The notes beneath the pieces are model-generated. The model was not told the DNA's origin, made no database searches, and worked only from the letters and a program-made list of their open reading frames with translations. A DNA stretch of 64,000 nt, taken from assembly GCF_900115665.1 (NCBI RefSeq), contig NZ_FOXH01000004.1:385257-449256 (forward strand), in the 5' to 3' direction. This document shows positions 26,518 to 35,608 of the stretch, in pieces; the first letter of the stretch is position 1, and the number at the start of each line of letters is the position of its first letter. A program made the translations under genes and the position numbers. The DNA is from Pseudarcicella hirudinis (lineage in GTDB: Bacteria > Bacteroidota > Bacteroidia > Cytophagales > Spirosomataceae).

Positions 26518-29500
26518 CTAATCCAGACTTTCTTTAATAATTGGCAGTACCAGATCCAGCTCTTTCCTAAAATCAAGATATAGTTTTTTCAAATTCTCTT
26601 CATCAAAAGTTAAAAGTGTCTCAAATTTATGAGCAAAATTGGTTATGGTTTTGAGTCCGGAAGAAAGACTCGTTCCTTTAAGTCTGTGTCCGGCAGCTTT
26701 TAAAGCAATCAGGTTCTGAGACCGGATACTTTCCTGAATAGACTTATCAGATTTATCTAATTCCTCTACTGCAATTTTCATAATTTCTCTGATTGTTTCC
26801 AGGTCGTCACCAACCATAGATTTCAGAAATTCAACGTCAAAATAATCTTCCGATTCTTTGGGTGAAATGATAACAGGAACTGGCTTGAGGTCTTTTGAAG
26901 AACTGAGCCATTTGTTAAAAATATTAACCATTGCTCCTTCTACGAAAGGTTTAGCCATAAAATCATCCATACCGATAGCAAGGCATTTTTCCCGTTCGCC
27001 TTTCAGGTTTCCGGCGGTAAGTGCAATAATCGGCACCTGTGTTCCACCGTTAAGTTCCCGGATTTTGAGCGTTGCCTCATAACCATTCATTTCAGGCATC
27101 TGAATATCCATCAATACAAGATCGGGGAGTTCTGTCTGACATTGTTTTAAGGCCTCTTTTCCATTATTTGCTTCAACAATTATCGCATTTGGTGCAATTC
27201 TGTGAACCAGCGTTTTGGCAAATAATTTATTGACAGGGTTATCCTCTGCAATCAGAATCCGTAATTCTTTAGTATTCTGATGATTATCCGTAAAATCAGG
27301 TGTTTTAACTACCGTTATCTCTTTGATAAATAAATGAGACAAAGTATCAAACAGATCATGTATTTTAATCGGTTTGACAATTCGCTGATTTACTTTCAGA
27401 TCTTCGCAGGCTTTAATTAAAGCTTCATCGTCAGAAGAGCTATGCAGTAAAATGACAGGCTGTTTTTCCATCGAATCCCCGAAATTCTCTCTGATTTTAC
27501 GAATCGTTTCAATGCCATCCATATAAGGCATATGATAATCCATCATAATCAGATCAAAATCATCCCTTTCGTTTAACAGCTGTAAAGCTTCAAATCCATT
27601 TTTAGCTTCCACCGAGTGAATATTTTTCAGCAACAACATCTGTTTGACAATCAACCTGTTGTTGTCATTATCATCCACAATCAGCACATTCTTGATTACA
27701 TCAAAATTCTCCCAGATTACAGGCTCGCCTCTTTCTGTATCCAGAATAAGGTCAAAATAGAAAGTACTTCCTACGCCGACAGTACTTCTGAGTTCCAGTT
27801 TACTGCCCATGAGTTCAAGCAGACGATTAGAAATGGTAAGTCCCAATCCGGTACCTCCATATTTCTTGGTAGTCGAGCTATCCTCCTGCAGAAACTCTTC
27901 AAAGATTTTACTTCTTTTCTCAGGTTTTATTCCGATTCCGGTATCTCTTACTTCAAAACGAATTGTTTTTCTGTCTCCTTCATCATGAGACAATTGTTCG
28001 ATTTTGAGTTCTATTTCACCTTTTTCAGTGAATTTCACGGCATTTCCCAGCAAATTGATCAGAATTTGCTTAATTCTGATAGAATCTACCCAAATGAATC
28101 TTGGTAAATCGTTGGAAATATTCAGTAATACTTCCAGTCCTTTGGTTTGTGCCTGAAAAGTAATAATATCCGCTGCCTGATACCCCATTTCATAGAGGTC
28201 ACATTTATCAATATCCAGTTCAAGCTTTCCTGCTTCAATTTTAGAAAAGTCGAGAATATCATTGATGATATTCAGCAAGGCATTGGCTGACTGATTGACG
28301 ATAGAAAGATATTGCTGCTGGGTTTCATTCAGATTTGTTTTCAGCACCAAATCGGTAAACCCAATCACTCCGTTCAGAGGTGTTCTGATTTCATGACTCA
28401 TATTGGCCAGAAATTCAGATTTGGCAATACTTGCCTGTTCGGCCAGAATTTTAGACTTTCTTAATTCTTCTTTTTTCAGACTCAGATCTGTCACGTCCTG
28501 TGTAAGCATCATAATTCCGCCAACGGAGCCATCCAGATTATACCAGGGGCGAACTTCCCATCGGAGATACTGATCGTGGCTCCAACCCTCCGGACGCCAT
28601 GATTCTTCTTCACATTTTTCAACAGCGCCATTCAAACAATTCTGGTGAATGGTCTTCCATTCGTCTGAAATATTCGGAAAAACATCATAATGGCTCAATC
28701 CAAGTAAATTTCTTCCGGTCAGATGATATTCCTCCAGCCAGCGGTTACTTACAGCCACATATTTAATATCACAATCAAACATTGCCACCGCAGCCGGAGC
28801 ATGCTCTACAAAAGCCAATAACCTTGCTTTTTCAGTAATAAGCGCCAGTTCGGCCATTTTTATTTCATCAATGTCCTGGAAAGTCCCATAGAGTCTTTTG
28901 CAAATTCCGTTATCAAAATCTGCATTTCCCATAGTTCTAACCCATCTCTCCCGGCCGGTTCCGGTAAGAATCTGTACTTCAAGATCCCAGCTTTTCCCTT
29001 CTGTAATGGCCTCACGTGCTGATTGATATACTTTATCTCTGTACTCCTCTTTATAAAAATTGATAGCGGTATTTACGTCCGGTTCGTAATCAGCGGGTAC
29101 TTCATGAATTTCTTTGGAAACGTTTGACCAGAAAAGCTTTTGCTTACTCATGTTAACTTCCCAGCCTCCTACTCTCGCCACCTGATTGGTTTGTTCAAGA
29201 ATTTCTTTGGTCTTTTTCAGGTCTGCTTCCAGATAATGCCTTGCGGTAATATCCAATGCATTTCCAATCACATATTCCTCTCCATCCGGACTTTTTTCCA
29301 GCACATTATTGAAAAGCCAGATTCTTGTCGTTCCATTTTTGTGAAGCGTATGCATCACACCATTTGACTTACCATTATGCAGTATTTCTACCAGGTAATG
29401 ATCAATAATGCCATGATGTTTAACATCCATGATATCATGCAGTCTTTTCCCGATCAATTCTTCGGGCGTGTATCCGAGGATACCTGCTCCGGCAAGATTT

Positions 29501-30444
29501 ACAGACAAGAGTTTTCCTTCAAAGTCATGCGTACACATTAGTCCCTGAGAGCTTTCAAAAAAGGACCTGAATCTGCTTTCACTATGCTGCAACATCAGGG
29601 ATCTTTTGGTTTCTTCAGAAACATCCCGGCCCAGCACATAAAGATTACCGGTATGGAAATCAGGGGTTCCTAACCAGGCCAATGTTTTGTATTCCCCGTT
29701 TTTCGACTTGATTCTATTGGTAAAACCAAATGTTCCGGTTCCCTGCTGCAGATCGGAAATTCCTTTCTTTGTTTTTTCAATATCATCAGGATGAATCAGG
29801 TCAAAAAAAGAAGTATTTAACAGAAATTCTTCGTCCCAACCAAAAATTTCAGTAAAGGCAATATTCAGTTTCTTTAAATAACCAGCAGGATTAACCACAC
29901 AGATTAAGTCTTTGGAAGATTGAAGGATTCTGGTAAAATAATTGGATTCCTGTCTCTTTTTCCTTTCGGTCAATAAGAAAACCACTTCTTCGGCGAGTAA
30001 ACTCAAAGACGTTTTCTGTGATCCGGAAAGTTTTCCGGGCTTGTAATCTAAAACACTGATTGTCCCCAGAGCAAAACCATCCGGATCAATGAGCGGGCAT
30101 GCGGCATAATGAAGAATCGGGGTATTTTCAGGAAAGATTCGGTTATCCCCGAAATCTGGATCCAGGCTAAGGTCTTCTATTTCATAAAAAGCCTGAGAGC
30201 TAAGCGGTATCCGGCAAATTGATATTTCTTTGGGAATTTCTCTCAGGTTTATGCCAATTTTTGATTTGAACCATTGGCGTTTTTCATCGATGAAAGATAT
30301 TAGTGCAACAGGTACGTCACATGCCAGCATGGCAAGTTCTGCAAGCCTGTTAAATTCTTTTTCTGATGTGGTATCAAGTATCTGATAGTTTTTCAGCGCT
30401 TTTAATCGCGCTTTTTCATTATCAGGAATAGGAAATATGTTCAT
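26518..30444 (-). CDS. Hybrid sensor histidine kinase: GAF, several PAS, kinase, two receivers, HPt
   Basis: The 1308-residue cytosolic protein has an N-terminal GAF-like domain (about 1-160), four PAS/PAC units (about 165-665), and a HisKA domain with the phospho-accepting H684 in NMSHEIRTPLNG. The HATPase has N-box NLLGNAVKFTEKG and DTGIGI. Then follow two receiver domains with D969 (MMDYHMP) and D1113 (LMDIQMP), and an HPt domain with H1253 (AAGHRLKGTS). It thus carries a full internal phosphorelay and no membrane span, so it senses an intracellular signal. A frame opens from TTG at 30504, but the ATG at 30444 (MNIFPIPDNEKARL) is the usual start for this GAF type. No output regulator is adjacent. 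Confidence 0.95.
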   Translation of the reverse strand: MNIFPIPDNEKARLKALKNYQILDTTSEKEFNRLAELAMLACDVPVALISFIDEKRQWFKSKIGINLREIPKEISICRIPLSSQAFYEIEDLSLDPDFGDNRIFPENTPILHYAACPLIDPDGFALGTISVLDYKPGKLSGSQKTSLSLLAEEVVFLLTERKKRQESNYFTRILQSSKDLICVVNPAGYLKKLNIAFTEIFGWDEEFLLNTSFFDLIHPDDIEKTKKGISDLQQGTGTFGFTNRIKSKNGEYKTLAWLGTPDFHTGNLYVLGRDVSEETKRSLMLQHSESRFRSFFESSQGLMCTHDFEGKLLSVNLAGAGILGYTPEELIGKRLHDIMDVKHHGIIDHYLVEILHNGKSNGVMHTLHKNGTTRIWLFNNVLEKSPDGEEYVIGNALDITARHYLEADLKKTKEILEQTNQVARVGGWEVNMSKQKLFWSNVSKEIHEVPADYEPDVNTAINFYKEEYRDKVYQSAREAITEGKSWDLEVQILTGTGRERWVRTMGNADFDNGICKRLYGTFQDIDEIKMAELALITEKARLLAFVEHAPAAVAMFDCDIKYVAVSNRWLEEYHLTGRNLLGLSHYDVFPNISDEWKTIHQNCLNGAVEKCEEESWRPEGWSHDQYLRWEVRPWYNLDGSVGGIMMLTQDVTDLSLKKEELRKSKILAEQASIAKSEFLANMSHEIRTPLNGVIGFTDLVLKTNLNETQQQYLSIVNQSANALLNIINDILDFSKIEAGKLELDIDKCDLYEMGYQAADIITFQAQTKGLEVLLNISNDLPRFIWVDSIRIKQILINLLGNAVKFTEKGEIELKIEQLSHDEGDRKTIRFEVRDTGIGIKPEKRSKIFEEFLQEDSSTTKKYGGTGLGLTISNRLLELMGSKLELRSTVGVGSTFYFDLILDTERGEPVIWENFDVIKNVLIVDDNDNNRLIVKQMLLLKNIHSVEAKNGFEALQLLNERDDFDLIMMDYHMPYMDGIETIRKIRENFGDSMEKQPVILLHSSSDDEALIKACEDLKVNQRIVKPIKIHDLFDTLSHLFIKEITVVKTPDFTDNHQNTKELRILIAEDNPVNKLFAKTLVHRIAPNAIIVEANNGKEALKQCQTELPDLVLMDIQMPEMNGYEATLKIRELNGGTQVPIIALTAGNLKGEREKCLAIGMDDFMAKPFVEGAMVNIFNKWLSSSKDLKPVPVIISPKESEDYFDVEFLKSMVGDDLETIREIMKIAVEELDKSDKSIQESIRSQNLIALKAAGHRLKGTSLSSGLKTITNFAHKFETLLTFDEENLKKLYLDFRKELDLVLPIIKESLD

Positions 30445-30724
30445 CGAATTCTGTTTTCTAGAATGGCGGTCTCCAGACGTACTTTTATAAGTACAATTTA
30501 ACAAAGAACTGCTTAAAGTTTAATACTTAACAAAAAATGTACCATAAAACCAGCTAAATACCCAACCCTGTTCAAAGAAAATCGGGTGGTATCTTTATTG
30601 ATTCTAATGGCAATATATACTGTAATCAGCCATATACCTTAAATTTAAGAATATTCAAGGATTTATCATGTGTTCATTAAAAACTTCGTATTAAAACCTG
30701 TCTGTTAAGTCTGATATCAGATAA

Positions 30725-30761
30725 AAAGGCCGGAAATCTCTTTACGATTTCTCCAGCCTTT
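30725..30761 (-). terminator. Terminator of the allantoin/urate operon
   Basis: AAAGGC (30725-30730) pairs with GCCTTT (30756-30761), continued by GG/CC and GAAATC/GATTTC with a mismatch and a bulge. On the minus strand it lies 30 bp after the HIU hydrolase stop codon. The other 280 bp up to the kinase start (30445-30724) show no gene. Confidence 0.75.
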
Positions 30762-30790
30762 CAAAAATATTAAAAATCCATGATTTCTCT

Positions 30791-31129
30791 TCAGGAACCT
30801 CTGTATGTTGAATATCCGAACGGACTCAAAAGAAGCGGGATATGATAATGTTCTTCTGTGGTAATTTCAAAGATTACTTCTACCCAGGGATAAAAAGCCT
30901 CTATTGACAATTGGTTGAAATACGCTTTTGTTTCAAACTTCATTTTGTAATAGCCCAGTGGCAGTGTTATTTTGTTTGAAAGCAAATCGGGAATTCTTCC
31001 GTCATTATTGGTCTCTCCCCGTACGAGTTCATTCCAGGTTCCGTTAGTCTTTTCAAACAGGATAATTACTACTCCTTTTGCGGGTTTGCCAAGAGTTGTA
31101 TCTAAGATGTGGGTTGTCAACTGACTCAT
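30791..31129 (-). CDS. uraH: 5-hydroxyisourate hydrolase (transthyretin-like)
   Basis: This enzyme hydrolyses 5-hydroxyisourate, the product of uricase, to OHCU. The 112-residue protein has the family's conserved ends: an N-terminal LTTHILDTTLGKPAKGV with the catalytic His, DGRIPDLL with the catalytic Arg, HYHIPLLLSPFGYSTYRGS at the C-terminus (His plus the YRGS signature). Its ATG overlaps the stop codon of uraD (ATGA), so the two are translationally coupled. No signal peptide is present, so the reaction is cytosolic. It is the last gene of the minus-strand run. Confidence 0.95.
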   Translation of the reverse strand: MSQLTTHILDTTLGKPAKGVVIILFEKTNGTWNELVRGETNNDGRIPDLLSNKITLPLGYYKMKFETKAYFNQLSIEAFYPWVEVIFEITTEEHYHIPLLLSPFGYSTYRGS

Positions 31130-31644
31130 TGTAATAGTTTTTCTAAACGTAGTTTTGTGATTTTATTTTGTTCTGCCATGGCTATTCCAATTTCCGTGGC
31201 AGGGTCATTTGGTAAACGATCCTGAAGTAATTTTAACATTTCGGGGGCAGTTTTACCCGTAGCACAAACAATAAAAATATATCCGAATTTCTTTTCATAT
31301 TCCTCATTACCTTCAGCAAGAGATTCAAGTACTTCCTGAGAAGCATCAGAGGTACCTTTCTGTTCTCCCGAGGCCCACCCGGCTGTTGAAACAAACTTCT
31401 TTTTCAAAGCATCAATATCTCCGATTTTAGGATGATGGGTAAAGGCTTCCAGCCAGTCTTTTTCGGTGCAATTGAACCAGTTTTGCCCGGCAATATTCCA
31501 TAAATCTTCTAAAGAATTGATGTTTTTGCCATCCTTCTTTAAAACATCAAGCATTTTATCCTGCCATGTTTCTGAACCACAGCATTTAGCTAATGCTTCC
31601 TTTAACTGAACCTGATCCAGTTTTTTCAGTTCCTCAATTGTCAT
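31126..31644 (-). CDS. uraD: OHCU decarboxylase
   Basis: The protein decarboxylates 2-oxo-4-hydroxy-4-carboxy-5-ureidoimidazoline to (S)-allantoin. It has the family's catalytic HHPKIGD motif and the FGYIFIVCATGKTAPEML segment, and is 172 residues from the ATG at 31644; a TTG three codons upstream is in frame but not needed. It starts 11 bp after allE and overlaps uraH by the ATGA sequence, so the three form one transcription unit. Confidence 0.95.
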   Translation of the reverse strand: MTIEELKKLDQVQLKEALAKCCGSETWQDKMLDVLKKDGKNINSLEDLWNIAGQNWFNCTEKDWLEAFTHHPKIGDIDALKKKFVSTAGWASGEQKGTSDASQEVLESLAEGNEEYEKKFGYIFIVCATGKTAPEMLKLLQDRLPNDPATEIGIAMAEQNKITKLRLEKLLQ

Positions 31645-31655
31645 ACTTTCCAATG

Positions 31656-32402
31656 TTAGATTCTGGTAGGGAAACGGTTCACATTTTTGTAATAAATGTA
31701 CACCGCAGGTTCTTTACCCATCGCAGTAAACCACTGCTGGCAATAAGGTGCCATCCAGATCGAATCTCCTTCTTTAATCGGATACCACTGATGGTCAAGC
31801 ATATACACCCCTTGTCCCTGCAAATACATTAATCCGTGTTCCATGATATGAGTTTCTACCAATGGCAGATGTCCGCCGCTGTCATATGTGAAGATATTTA
31901 CTGCCATATCGAAAGATAAGTGGTCCGGTAAAAGTACCTGCAACCGTAAAGCCTCATCTCCCAGATAGGCAGGTGCCGGGAAATCTTTTGCATCTCCGAA
32001 AATTACCTCCGGAATATCATAACCCTCAAGGGCTTCATACACTTTATGGAAAGTCAGTATTTTTGTTCCTTCAGAAATTTCTTCAAAAACATATTCTTTT
32101 CCAATCGGGACATAGACAAACTGTCCTTTTGAAAGTTTCTTGCCTTCTCCGCTGATATGTACTTTTGCATTTCCGGAAATAAGGTAGAAAAAAATCTGAG
32201 ATTCTTTGGTTTTTCCTTTTAGTGTGGAATCCTTTTGTGCAGTTATCAATGTCTGACAAAGATTCGCCCCCATCGCTTCATTGATGATTACATTGACTGT
32301 ACAGTTTGTCCAGCCCGGAACACAGCTGTTAATATACCCATCAGGTGCTATTACAGCATGATTATTTTTGACAACGCTTCTTGTTAGTGCCGAAATTTCC
32401 AT
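31656..32402 (-). CDS. allE: (S)-ureidoglycine aminohydrolase
   Basis: This bicupin enzyme releases ammonia from (S)-ureidoglycine to give ureidoglycolate. The 248-residue protein has two cupin halves; the C-terminal one holds the metal site seen in plant and E. coli homologues, with ETHIMEHG giving Glu and two His and the Gln of YCQQW. The N-terminal start MEISALTRSVVKNNHAVIAP fits the family. Directly upstream on its strand lies a 36-bp tandem array; a repetitive reading frame from that array ends 3 nt before this ATG. Confidence 0.93.
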   Translation of the reverse strand: MEISALTRSVVKNNHAVIAPDGYINSCVPGWTNCTVNVIINEAMGANLCQTLITAQKDSTLKGKTKESQIFFYLISGNAKVHISGEGKKLSKGQFVYVPIGKEYVFEEISEGTKILTFHKVYEALEGYDIPEVIFGDAKDFPAPAYLGDEALRLQVLLPDHLSFDMAVNIFTYDSGGHLPLVETHIMEHGLMYLQGQGVYMLDHQWYPIKEGDSIWMAPYCQQWFTAMGKEPAVYIYYKNVNRFPTRI

Positions 32403-32422
32403 AGATCAAGGTATTAATTTGT

Positions 32423-32791
32423 AACCACATAGTAACATAGTTAACATAGAATCTTTACAACCACATAGTAACATAGTTAACATAGAATCTTTACAACCAC
32501 ATAGTAACATAGTTAACATAGAATCTTTACAACCATATAGCAACATAGATAACATAGAATTATTGTAACCACATAGTAACATAGATAACATAGAATTCTT
32601 GTAACCACATAGTAACATAGATAACATAGAATCTTTGTAACCACATAGCAACATAGTTAACATAGAATCTTTGTAACCACATAGCAACATAGTTAACATA
32701 GAATCTTTACAACTACATAGCAACATAGATAACATGGAATTATTGCAACCACATAGCAACATAGATAACATAGAATTATTGTAACCACATA
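32423..32791. repeat. Tandem array of ten 36-bp units plus a partial unit
   Basis: Units begin at 32423, 32459, 32495, 32531, 32567, 32603, 32639, 32675, 32711 and 32747, and a partial unit starts at 32783. Each reads roughly AACCACATAGTAACATAG, then TTAACATAGAATCTTTAC; units 1-3 are identical and later ones differ at a few positions (GTAAC/GCAAC, GTTAA/GATAA, CTTTAC/TATTGT). Each unit contains three internal ACATAG motifs. There are no spacers, so this is a minisatellite and not CRISPR. It fills the gap between allC and allE, and 32792-32824 adds nothing else. Confidence 0.97.
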
Positions 32792-32824
32792 ATAATATTG
32801 GATTGAAGGTAAAGTACTAAAATA

Positions 32825-34069
32825 TTATGGATGCTGATTCAGTAAACTTTTTATAAAACGATCTGATATTTCTATGGCTGAGGCCAGGTCTTCCATTGCT
32901 ACATTTTCCAGAGGATTATGGCTGATTCCCTGAAAACACCTGATAAACAGCATTGTTACCGGAGCTACCAAAGAAACAGGAACTGCATCATGACCAGCTC
33001 CGCTAACTAATTTTATCACTTCATAGCCGGCATCTCTGATGGCAGATTCCAGCAATTCGTTCATTCCTGTATCACAGATTACCGGAGCTGTTTCCTGAAT
33101 AAGCTGCCAGCTCATAGCTATTTTTCTTTTAGCTGAAATGGTTTCGCAAATACTTTTGAGCTCATCATAAGCCTGCTCAAGCTTCTCATTATCTGCACTT
33201 CGCAAATCCAGACTGCAAATTACTTCTCCCGGAATTACATTGGAAGCAGCATTGACAACCTGAAGCTTTCCTACTGTAGCCACAATTTCTGCGCCGTTTT
33301 CCAAAGCATATTTTTCAATAGCCAGAACCACCTCTGCTGCATTGCAAAGGGCATCTTTCCGCATATTCATTGGAACTGTTCCGGCATGCCCGGCGAAACC
33401 CGTAAAACCCAATTCGATGCGTTTCTGTCCTGCAATTCCGGTAACAATTGCTGCCGGAATATTTCTTTCATACAGAACAGGTCCCTGCTCTATGTGCATT
33501 TCAAAATACCCAAGCCAGTTTTCCACCGGAATCATATCTTCCGCTATCTTTCCGGCATCTCCTCCCATTTCATATATTACTTCCTTTAAAGCAATGCCTT
33601 TTTCATCTTTTTTTTCTAAAAGCAAATAATCAAAAGCCCCCGTTACAGCCTTACTGCCAAGAAAAGTAGTATGAAAACGCACTCCTTCCTCATCACTAAA
33701 AGCAATAAGTTCTATGTGAAAAGGGAGCTGTACTTTATGAAGGATCAGCTGTTCGAGTAAGTCTAAACCCATCAAAACACCTAAAGGTCCATCAAACTTT
33801 CCAGCATTTACAACGGTATCAATGTGTGAAGCAATTACAAAAGTTCTGGCTTCAGGATTATCTGAACGAAGTTTTCCCCTGACATTTCCAATCTGATCAA
33901 CATTGGTTTCCAAACCGGCTTCATTCATCCAGGTTTTCACTAAGGCTCTCCCTTCCAAAAAAGCTTTGGTACCAAAAGTTCTGGTAATGACACCCGGCTC
34001 CTCACTTACTGAGGCCAGCCGGTTAATCCGGTTCATGACTTTTTCAGCTCTTTGCAAATCTTTATTCAT
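32825..34069 (-). CDS. allC: Allantoate amidohydrolase
   Basis: This M20-family metal enzyme converts allantoate to (S)-ureidoglycine, ammonia and CO2. The 414-residue protein shows ASHIDTVVNAGKFDGPLG with metal His and Asp, AFSDEEGVRF with paired Glu, GYFEMHIEQGPVL, GFAGHAGTVPM and a final SHNPLE. A GTG at 34102 overlaps the allB stop codon (GTGA) and would add eleven residues; the ATG at 34069 (MNKDLQRAEKVMNRI) was chosen, but the GTG is possible. It follows allB directly and is separated from allE by the tandem array. Confidence 0.92.
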   Translation of the reverse strand: MNKDLQRAEKVMNRINRLASVSEEPGVITRTFGTKAFLEGRALVKTWMNEAGLETNVDQIGNVRGKLRSDNPEARTFVIASHIDTVVNAGKFDGPLGVLMGLDLLEQLILHKVQLPFHIELIAFSDEEGVRFHTTFLGSKAVTGAFDYLLLEKKDEKGIALKEVIYEMGGDAGKIAEDMIPVENWLGYFEMHIEQGPVLYERNIPAAIVTGIAGQKRIELGFTGFAGHAGTVPMNMRKDALCNAAEVVLAIEKYALENGAEIVATVGKLQVVNAASNVIPGEVICSLDLRSADNEKLEQAYDELKSICETISAKRKIAMSWQLIQETAPVICDTGMNELLESAIRDAGYEVIKLVSGAGHDAVPVSLVAPVTMLFIRCFQGISHNPLENVAMEDLASAIEISDRFIKSLLNQHP

Positions 34070-34098
34070 TTGGTTTTGACAGGAATAGTCTTCAAAAA

Positions 34099-35430
34099 TC
34101 ACACTATTTCTCCGGAATTCAGTGACACAATATTCCCGTTTTCAAATACTTTTTTCCCTTTCAGATAAGTTTGCTCAACCAGACCGTAGAGCTTTTCATG
34201 AAGATATGGGGTTATTTTATGCTTATGGAGAATGAGGGTTTCTGTTACCTCAAAATCCTTTTCAGGATTCCAGACCAGCAAATCAGCCGTATAGCCTTTT
34301 TGAATTTTCCCCAAAGAATCTGCCTTTCCGATTAGTTTAGCAGGTTTTTCTGAAAGCCAATCCGCTATATCTGTAAGCTGAAAACCTCTGTCTCTGGCGG
34401 CAGTCCACAAAATTGGCAAAGCAAATTGTATAGATGAAATTCCTCCCCAGGCCTTTTTGAAATTACCCTCTTCCAATAACTTCAATTCCGGTGGTGCCGG
34501 AGAATGATCTGTTGCTACAAAATCAATAATGCCGTCTTTCAGGGCCTGCCATAATTGGTCATTATTGCTTTTTTCTCTGATTGGTGGTGCACATTTATAT
34601 TGCGTTCCTCTATCCGGGATATTTTCTGCCTTAAAATACAGATAATGCTGAGCCGTTTCAACCGTCAGAGGCAACCCTTTCTCTTTTGCCTTTTTAATCG
34701 GCTCAACAGAGTTGGAGGATGACAAATGGACAATATGCGTACGACAACCAAACTCCTCACATAATCTTATCATCAGCTCAATGGCTTTGTCTTCCCATTC
34801 TTTAGGACGAGAAGCCAAATAAGCTGAATAAGATTCCGGATGACTTTCAGGCGGGTAATTATTTTCTGTGCTTAGCTCACAATGTACCAGCAAGGGTAAT
34901 TGATGCCGTGCGATAACAGGCATTGCTTTTCGTAAATCTTCTTCTGTCACATTCGGAAATTCATCTATTCCGGAATGCGTCAGAAAAGCTTTAAAACCTA
35001 TAACTCCATTCTCAATAAGCCCTTCTATATCAGCCGTATTTCCCGGAACAAGCCCTCCCCAAAAACCACAATTGGTATGAAGCTGATTTTGCGTGGCCAT
35101 GCGTTTTGCTTCCAATGAAGCAACATTTGTCGTTACGGGAGAAGAATTAAGCGGCATGTCAATCAACGTTGTTAATCCGCCTGCAAGAGCCGCTTTGGTA
35201 GCTGTGTCAAAGCCTTCCCAGTTTGTTCTCCCCGGTTCATTGATATGCACATGAGGGTCAATCAGACCAGCCATTAAAACACTTTCTCCGAGTTCTGTTA
35301 TCGTTTGCGCATTTATTTCAGCATTGTATGGCAAAACCTCTTCGATAATTCCATTTTTTACCAAAACCACAGCACTTTTCAATCCTTCGGGCGTAAGTAC
35401 CCTGTTTCCTCTGAAAGCTATATCGAACAT
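34099..35430 (-). CDS. allB: Allantoinase
   Basis: This amidohydrolase opens allantoin to allantoate in the cytosol. The 443-residue protein has the metal-binding DPHVHINEPG, the GFKAF motif with the carboxylated lysine, LLVHCEL, THIVHLSSS and DFVATDHSPAP. The frame could start at TTG 35436, but the ATG at 35430 gives MFDIAFRGNRVLTPEG. It opens the minus-strand run allB-allC-allE-uraD-uraH and is divergent from uricase over a shared gap of about 180 bp. Confidence 0.95.
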   Translation of the reverse strand: MFDIAFRGNRVLTPEGLKSAVVLVKNGIIEEVLPYNAEINAQTITELGESVLMAGLIDPHVHINEPGRTNWEGFDTATKAALAGGLTTLIDMPLNSSPVTTNVASLEAKRMATQNQLHTNCGFWGGLVPGNTADIEGLIENGVIGFKAFLTHSGIDEFPNVTEEDLRKAMPVIARHQLPLLVHCELSTENNYPPESHPESYSAYLASRPKEWEDKAIELMIRLCEEFGCRTHIVHLSSSNSVEPIKKAKEKGLPLTVETAQHYLYFKAENIPDRGTQYKCAPPIREKSNNDQLWQALKDGIIDFVATDHSPAPPELKLLEEGNFKKAWGGISSIQFALPILWTAARDRGFQLTDIADWLSEKPAKLIGKADSLGKIQKGYTADLLVWNPEKDFEVTETLILHKHKITPYLHEKLYGLVEQTYLKGKKVFENGNIVSLNSGEIV

Positions 35431-35560
35431 ATACAAAAGTGTTGATGAAATTCCGAAAAACGGGAAATGGTCCGGTTCTGTTTCAGGCTTAAAGCCAGTG
35501 AATTGTCCGAAACGCTTTACGGTTTAAAATGCCTTTCCTATCAGTAAAAATAGAAAAATA

Positions 35561-35575
35561 ATTCATATATTGAAT
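35561..35575. promoter_or_regulatory. Short inverted repeat in the allB-uricase divergent gap
   Basis: ATTCATATATTGAAT has arms ATTCA and TGAAT around TATAT and lies about 35 bp before the uricase ATG. It is a possible operator for either gene, but short palindromes in AT-rich DNA are often chance. Confidence 0.25.
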
Positions 35576-35608
35576 ATCGCAATTGTTAAATTACCAATTC
35601 TAAAACTT

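Noticed and set aside
27616-28107. 163-codon plus-strand reading frame inside the hybrid kinase
   Set aside because: It is antisense to strongly conserved kinase and receiver motifs and has no recognisable protein features.
30445-30724. Additional gene between the hybrid kinase and the urate operon
   Set aside because: No reading frame of useful length with a plausible start exists on either strand.
32423-32791. CRISPR array
   Set aside because: The 36-bp units follow each other directly with no unique spacers, and no cas genes are near.
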